This document shows, one piece after another, positions 48,909 through 52,687 of a stretch of 52,687 bases of DNA. The DNA comes from Methylobacterium sp. (lineage in GTDB: Bacteria > Pseudomonadota > Alphaproteobacteria > Rhizobiales > Beijerinckiaceae), in NCBI GenBank assembly GCA_013823325.1, contig PNLY01000031.1, positions 1-52,687 on the forward strand. The letters are read 5' to 3'. The translations under genes were made by a program, and so were the position numbers. Within the stretch, counting starts at the first letter, position 1. Each line of letters begins with the position of its first letter. The notes below the pieces were generated by a model. That model did no database searches and had not been told where the DNA came from. It saw only the letters and a program-made list of their open reading frames with translations.

Positions 48909-49714
48909 CGGCCGGATGTCCAGAACTCGACAGCGTGATCGACGATCGGCTGCATTCCGATCAGGATTCCCCGGCCCTCGCCGAGCGCCCCCGCAGTGGC
49001 GAGGCCCGATCGCAGCGCGCTCGCGCCGATCGGCAGGAAGGCGTCGCTGTCCATCACCTTGGGAATGTCGAAGGTGACCCATTGCCTCTGTCCATCGCGC
49101 ATCAGCGGCGCGCCCTCGGCGATCCTCGGCCTGTCGGGCCAGACCCTGCGCTCGGCGAGGTGCAAGGCGGTGCATCGGTCGAAATCAACGCCGATCAGCA
49201 GGAGCTTGGCCTCGAGGCGGTAGAGCACCCCGAGCGGCGAGCCCTCCCCCAGCGGATCGGCCAGCTCGTGGCGGCCGACGACCTGCCCGGCGAGCGGGCC
49301 AAGCGCCGCGAACGAGGCAGACGGATGGTCGCTGCGCAAGGCGCCGGGCCAGGTACGGAACAATTCGGCGACACGGCCCATGTCCCGCGTCGGCGTTGTG
49401 CCGGGGTCGTAAGCGGGCATCGTCTCGCGGATCGTCCGGTGCCATGACGCCGGGACGGGCGGAGCGCCCCAGTTCGCGGGATCGCTCAGATTCGCCGACT
49501 GCGCCGGCATGACGATGGTGCCCTCCGGCCCGACCGCCCGAAGCAGGGCCTCGATCACCGCGAGCGGCCCACCATTGACCCAGCCCAGGGAACTCAGGGA
49601 CGTGTGAACGAGAAGAACGTCCCTCGGCTGGATCCCCAACGACAGCAGGTCCCGCGTCAGGCTATCCACCGTGATGGGCGTTACGCCTCTGGCGATCTGC
49701 TCTGCTTCGGCCAT
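48905..49714 (-). CDS. AAC(3)-family N-acetyltransferase (aminoglycoside 3-N-acetyltransferase-like)
   Basis: Acetyl-CoA-dependent enzyme of 269 residues of the Antibiotic_NAT family. I chose the ATG at 49714 because CCAGGAGGAG precedes it; upstream in-frame residues look non-coding. Family segments are LLVHTSLSSLGWVNGGPLAV, GTIVMPAQSANLSDP, PAYDPGTTPTRDMGRVAELF, RSDHPSASFAALGPLA (with the catalytic-type His) and LLLIGVDFDRCTALHLAERR. It might acetylate an aminoglycoside, but many chromosomal members act on other amines; an amino sugar or the diamine-bearing NRPS product is conceivable. It is followed by a coupled small membrane protein gene. Confidence 0.88.
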   Translation of the reverse strand: MAEAEQIARGVTPITVDSLTRDLLSLGIQPRDVLLVHTSLSSLGWVNGGPLAVIEALLRAVGPEGTIVMPAQSANLSDPANWGAPPVPASWHRTIRETMPAYDPGTTPTRDMGRVAELFRTWPGALRSDHPSASFAALGPLAGQVVGRHELADPLGEGSPLGVLYRLEAKLLLIGVDFDRCTALHLAERRVWPDRPRIAEGAPLMRDGQRQWVTFDIPKVMDSDAFLPIGASALRSGLATAGALGEGRGILIGMQPIVDHAVEFWTSGR

Positions 49715-49867
49715 CCGGCTCCTCCTGGCAATCACTCTGTCCTGAAGCACAGCGCCAGACGGTGTCAGCAATATCGATGGTCGATTGCCCATTTGTAGCC
49801 TGGAGCAGGCGCTGTCCCCCGGGAAGGCGGGTAGGGAGATCATCGGGAGCAGTCCCTCCCCGCTCGG

Positions 49868-50044
49868 CTATTTCAGCGTCGCGACGATGACATCGATGTC
49901 CTTGCAATCCTGTGCCGAAGGATTTTGGCCGGCACGCTCGTCGACCACCATCATCGCGTCATGCGACTTCTGCATCCTTGCGATCATCGCGGGCGACTGG
50001 TCCGTGATCAGCATCTTCCAGGGCGCGTGAGAGGCACGCGTCAA
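49868..50044 (-). CDS. Putative small protein coupled to the shikimate dehydrogenase-like gene
   Basis: A frame of 58 residues starts at TTG 50044, overlapping the upstream stop as TTGA, or of 48 residues from the ATG at 50014. It has high GC at third positions, as in real genes here, and reads MLITDQSPAMIARM, then MMVVDERAG and CKDIDVIVATLK. No family is recognised, and no signal peptide or membrane helix is seen. The rest of the gap to the acetyltransferase gene shows nothing further. Confidence 0.4.
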   Translation of the reverse strand: MTRASHAPWKMLITDQSPAMIARMQKSHDAMMVVDERAGQNPSAQDCKDIDVIVATLK

Positions 50045-50871
50045 CCGAGCCTGGCTACGCTGCGAAGGTCCTCGGCGGTCGTCGAGGGCAAGCCGAAGAA
50101 TTCGAGATAGGCCGGAATCTGTTCGAACAGCATGTCGGTGCCGACCTGGATGGCGCAGCCGCGATCCCGCGCCGCGGCGAGGAAAGGCGTGATCTCCTGC
50201 TTCATCACGACCTCGCCGACGAAGGTCGAGGCGTCGATGCGGGTGACATCGAGCGGCAGCGGATCTCCTGCCTTCATGCCGAGGGGCGTGGCATTCACCA
50301 CGATGTCGAAGCCGGCCGGATCCGTCGAACCGGTTGTCACGCGCAGCTCCGGATAATGCTGGGTCAGTCGCTGGCCCAGCCGCTCTGCGGCATCGCCATG
50401 GCTGTCGAACAAGCCGAGCGCGGCGACGCCGGCCTTGGCGAGCGAGGCCGCAATCGCCGAACCGACCCCGCCCGAGCCGACGACCAGTGCCCGCGCGCCA
50501 TCGATCCTGCGGCCCTTACGCAGCACACCGCGCACGAAGCCCTCACCGTCGAACATGTCGCCGGCCAGTCGGCCGCCGGGCTCGCGGCGCACGGCATTGC
50601 AGGCGCCTGCGATGGCGGCGGTGGGGGAAAGGATATCGACGAGGCCGGTCGTCGTCACCTTGTGCGGCATCGTCACCAGCGCGCCTGCTGCGTTGGACAG
50701 CCTGAAGACCAGCTTCAGGAAGGCGGGGTAATCCTCGGCCCGGCATCCCATCGGGATGACGACCGCGTCGATCCCCTCTCGTTCGAAGTAGGGGTTGTAG
50801 ATCATCGGTGCCTTGAAGCTCTCGGTCGGATAGCCGAGATGGGCGATGAGCTTGGTCGTGCCGCTGATCAT
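50041..50871 (-). CDS. Shikimate/quinate dehydrogenase family protein (AroE-like)
   Basis: NAD(P)-dependent dehydrogenase of 276 residues from the ATG at 50871. The substrate domain has LGYPTESFKAPMIYNPYFER (where shikimate dehydrogenases have SxS), then VTMPHKV with the catalytic Lys, and GACNAVRREPGGRLAGDMFD with the catalytic Asp. The cofactor loop is VVGSGGVGSAIAASLAKAG, and NATPLGM is present. The SxS serines are replaced by T-E-S-F, so substrate choice may differ from shikimate. Its neighbours AroQ and a Gfo/Idh oxidoreductase suggest quinate/shikimate catabolism rather than the biosynthetic pathway. An upstream in-frame ATG at 50913 is possible but has no ribosome-binding site. Confidence 0.88.
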   Translation of the reverse strand: MISGTTKLIAHLGYPTESFKAPMIYNPYFEREGIDAVVIPMGCRAEDYPAFLKLVFRLSNAAGALVTMPHKVTTTGLVDILSPTAAIAGACNAVRREPGGRLAGDMFDGEGFVRGVLRKGRRIDGARALVVGSGGVGSAIAASLAKAGVAALGLFDSHGDAAERLGQRLTQHYPELRVTTGSTDPAGFDIVVNATPLGMKAGDPLPLDVTRIDASTFVGEVVMKQEITPFLAAARDRGCAIQVGTDMLFEQIPAYLEFFGLPSTTAEDLRSVARLG

Positions 50872-50956
50872 GGGAGCGCTGCTTTTCGAGAACGGGGGTG
50901 GGCGATGGGTCATGCTGTGGCGCTGACGGCGGCGCCTGAGCGCGCTTTGTGCGATG

Positions 50957-50976
50957 GCGCCCGGCCGCAAAGCCGG
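50957..50976 (-). terminator. Hairpin downstream of the Gfo/Idh oxidoreductase gene
   Basis: A perfect 7-base inverted repeat GCCCGGC / GCCGGGC with a 6-base loop lies 20 bases past the oxidoreductase stop and before the dehydrogenase start. There is no T-run. It may attenuate read-through into the dehydrogenase gene. Confidence 0.45.
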
Positions 50977-50996
50977 GCCGTCCACGAATGGTCTAC

Positions 50997-52031
50997 TCAA
51001 GCGAGCGTGACGGTGGTCCCGGTGGCCGCCGAGCGCTTGACGGCGTCGATGACGGCGAGCGTCGCAAGGCCTTCGCGCCCGGAGGCGATCGGTGCGGCGC
51101 CATTGCGAATGACGTCGCAGAAATGCCGGATCTGGAGCTTGAGCGGGTCCTCGTGGACGAACGGCACCCGCTCGCGCTGCAACGGCTCCCACCAGCTGCG
51201 CTTGTCGCGGTTCGACCACACCTCGAGCTGTGGCACCGTCAAGGCGCCATGGGTGCCGCCGATCTGGTAGCAGCCTTGGTCCTGCTGCGGATAGACAGGG
51301 TTCTCTCCGGTCGTGAGCTCCCAGCTCCACGGCGCCACGATCGAATCCGACACGTTCACCGTGCCCAAGGCGCCGCTCGCGAAACGGAGCAGGATGACGG
51401 CCGTCTCCTCGACTGCATGCCCCCGCACGGCGTTCGAGCTTTGCGCCTGCACGGAGACCACCTCGCCGCACAGGTAGCGGAACAGGTCGACGTCATGGAT
51501 CAGGTTGAGGAGCACGGGACCCGCGCCCTCCTCCCGCCGCCATCCGACATCGAAATAGTCATCCGGCTTCATCAGCCAGAAATTTCCGTGCAAGGACAGG
51601 ACGCGGCCGAGCCTGCCGCTGTCGATGATCTCCTTGGCCTTGGCGATCATGGGATTGTAGCGACGGTGATGGCCGACCAGGAGCGGAACGGCAGCGCGCT
51701 CCGCCGCCTCCACCAGACGCGCACCCCCGGCCAGATCGTCGGCGATCGGCTTCTCGACGATTGCGGGGATGCCGGCCTCGATCGCCTCCAGCCCGTTCGC
51801 GACGTGGAGTTGGTTGGGTGTCGCGATGATCACGCCCTCCGGCCGATCGGCGGCGATCATATCGCCAAAGCTGCGATACCAGCGCGCGCCCAGCCGCTCG
51901 GCCAATGTCTTGCCGATCTCGGATGGGTCGACGATGGCACAGAGCGTGGCCTCGACTTCGCCGGCGACATGCTCGGCGTGACGCTTGCCGATCAGCCCGG
52001 CTCCCATCACCGCGATCTTCACGGGGGTCAT
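50997..52031 (-). CDS. Gfo/Idh/MocA family NAD(P)-dependent oxidoreductase
   Basis: Oxidoreductase of 344 residues starting at ATG 52031. The Rossmann motif is VMGAGLIGKRHAEHV, then VDPSE, VIIATPNQLH, the characteristic EKPIADDL (catalytic-type Lys) and VGHHRRYNP. The C-terminal beta-sheet domain includes GAGPVLLNLIHDVDLFRYLCG, with the conserved His/Asp. Members oxidise sugars, inositols or cyclic polyols; with AroQ and an AroE-like enzyme beside it, a quinate- or shikimate-related hydroxyl is plausible. It follows AroQ by 11 bases in a minus-strand operon. Confidence 0.92.
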   Translation of the reverse strand: MTPVKIAVMGAGLIGKRHAEHVAGEVEATLCAIVDPSEIGKTLAERLGARWYRSFGDMIAADRPEGVIIATPNQLHVANGLEAIEAGIPAIVEKPIADDLAGGARLVEAAERAAVPLLVGHHRRYNPMIAKAKEIIDSGRLGRVLSLHGNFWLMKPDDYFDVGWRREEGAGPVLLNLIHDVDLFRYLCGEVVSVQAQSSNAVRGHAVEETAVILLRFASGALGTVNVSDSIVAPWSWELTTGENPVYPQQDQGCYQIGGTHGALTVPQLEVWSNRDKRSWWEPLQRERVPFVHEDPLKLQIRHFCDVIRNGAAPIASGREGLATLAVIDAVKRSAATGTTVTLA

Positions 52032-52042
52032 CGCAGCGATCC

Positions 52043-52492
52043 TCACGCAGCCTTCTCGTCGATGAGCCTGGCGACGCGCCGCAAAGCGAGCTGGTAGCCC
52101 TGCGTGCCGAAGCCGGCGATGACGCCGTCGGCGCGCAGCGAGACATAGGAATAGTGCCGGAAGGCCTCGCGCTTGTGCACGTTCGAGATGTGGCACTCGA
52201 TGACCGGCGCCTCGAACGTGTTCAACGCATCGAGGATCGCGACCGAGGTATGGGTGAAGGCGGCCGGGTTGATGACGATGCCGCCGGCGGTCTCACGGGC
52301 CTCATGGATCCAGTCGATGATCTCGTATTCGCGATTGGACTGGTGAAAGCGCAGCTCCAGCTTGAGCTCCTCGGCCAGCTTGCGGCAGTCGCGCTCGACA
52401 TCGGCCAGCGTCTCGTGGCCATAGATGTGCGGCTGGCGCTTGCCGAGCAGGTTGAGGTTCGGTCCGTTCAGGACATAGACGAGGCGTGACAT
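52043..52492 (-). CDS. aroQ: Type II 3-dehydroquinate dehydratase
   Basis: Enzyme of 149 residues that dehydrates 3-dehydroquinate to 3-dehydroshikimate; type II enzymes form dodecamers. Motifs are [19 protein letters not shown] (the catalytic loop, with Arg and Tyr), [52 protein letters not shown] (catalytic His) and [15 protein letters not shown]. Length and motifs are standard. The operon position between an amino-acid-type ABC transporter and oxidoreductases suggests a catabolic role. Confidence 0.96.
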   Translation of the reverse strand: MSRLVYVLNGPNLNLLGKRQPHIYGHETLADVERDCRKLAEELKLELRFHQSNREYEIIDWIHEARETAGGIVINPAAFTHTSVAILDALNTFEAPVIECHISNVHKREAFRHYSYVSLRADGVIAGFGTQGYQLALRRVARLIDEKAA

Positions 52493-52516
52493 CTGCGATC
52501 CGTTTGGTTGGGGTTG

Positions 52517-52687
52517 TCAGTGCTTGTGCAGGATTTCGCCGAGGAACTGCCGGGTCCGTTCGTGACGCGGATTGCGGAAGAACTCCTCCGGCGGCGCTTC
52601 CTCGACGATGGCGCCGCTCGCCATGAAGATGACGCGGTTCGCCACCTGCCGGGCAAAGCCCATCTCGTGGGTGACGCAGATCATGGT
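52517..52687 (-). CDS. Polar amino acid ABC transporter ATP-binding protein (C-terminal part)
   Basis: The last 56 residues of an ATPase of the GlnQ/HisP type; the gene continues past the right edge. ICVTHEMGFARQVANRVIFM contains the switch histidine (H-loop), and EEAPPEEFFRNPRHERTRQF is the typical C-terminal end of this family, closing LGEILHKH. It ends 25 bases before AroQ. The transporter probably imports the substrate of the downstream enzymes, or an amino acid. Confidence 0.9.
   Translation of the reverse strand, partial: TMICVTHEMGFARQVANRVIFMASGAIVEEAPPEEFFRNPRHERTRQFLGEILHKH

Overview
The window is high-GC DNA with dense, translationally coupled genes (many ATGA, GTGA or TTGA stop/start overlaps). 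Family make-up (ExoF-like exporter, PrsD/PrsE-like type I secretion pair, GntR/UTRA regulator, HisKA_3 kinase with LuxR-type regulators, MetOD1-like protein) points to an alphaproteobacterium of the Hyphomicrobiales, possibly close to Bosea. That assignment is inference from gene content only. No tRNA, rRNA, CRISPR array, transposase or phage gene was recognised.

Layout. 1-5.1 kb: a peptide-import operon on the minus strand (M20 peptidase, family 5 binding protein, DppB-like and partial DppC-like permeases) with a divergent GntR/UTRA regulator. 5.1-48.2 kb: one large exopolysaccharide (EPS) locus. It holds a ManC-like bifunctional protein with a degraded nucleotidyltransferase half; a type I secretion pair and its likely cargo, a beta-helix protein; a Wzc-like chain-length protein, a WbaP-like initiating transferase, a GDP-mannose 3,5-epimerase-like protein, a WecG/TagA transferase and a UDP-glucuronate decarboxylase; then, on the plus strand, an ExoF/Wza-like exporter, a small membrane protein and a TIGR04325-type methyltransferase. 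The same strand runs directly into a hybrid NRPS/PKS of three proteins (22.8-35.1 kb): A-T (threonine code), KS-AT-ACP-aminotransferase-C-A-T (glycine-like code), and C-TE with a cysteine nucleophile. An Sfp-type phosphopantetheinyl transferase is coupled to a Wzx-like flippase on the opposite strand. A Wzy/O-antigen-ligase-like membrane domain fused to a periplasmic beta-helix follows, then a SAM methyltransferase and a glycosyltransferase. After a 960-base AT-rich gap come a MetOD1-like protein, a soluble histidine kinase, three LuxR-type response regulators and a GT2 glycosyltransferase.

48.3-52.7 kb: small membrane proteins, an AAC(3)-family acetyltransferase, and a minus-strand shikimate/quinate-type set (AroE-like dehydrogenase, Gfo/Idh/MocA oxidoreductase, AroQ dehydroquinase) behind the end of an amino-acid ABC transporter ATPase gene.

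How it may work together. The sugar genes can make GDP-mannose/GDP-L-galactose-type and UDP-xylose-type donors; WbaP starts a lipid-linked repeat, the glycosyltransferases extend it, Wzx flips it, the Wzy-like protein polymerises it, and Wzc/ExoF export it. Two beta-helix proteins, one secreted and one fused to the polymerase, could trim or modify the polymer. The NRPS/PKS sits inside this locus, with its activating enzyme in the flippase operon. Either its beta-amino-acyl/Gly/Thr product is a separate small molecule, or it decorates or accompanies the polysaccharide. A 16-bp element shared by the promoters of the secreted beta-helix gene and of the third response regulator suggests that the regulators at 43-47 kb control the locus.
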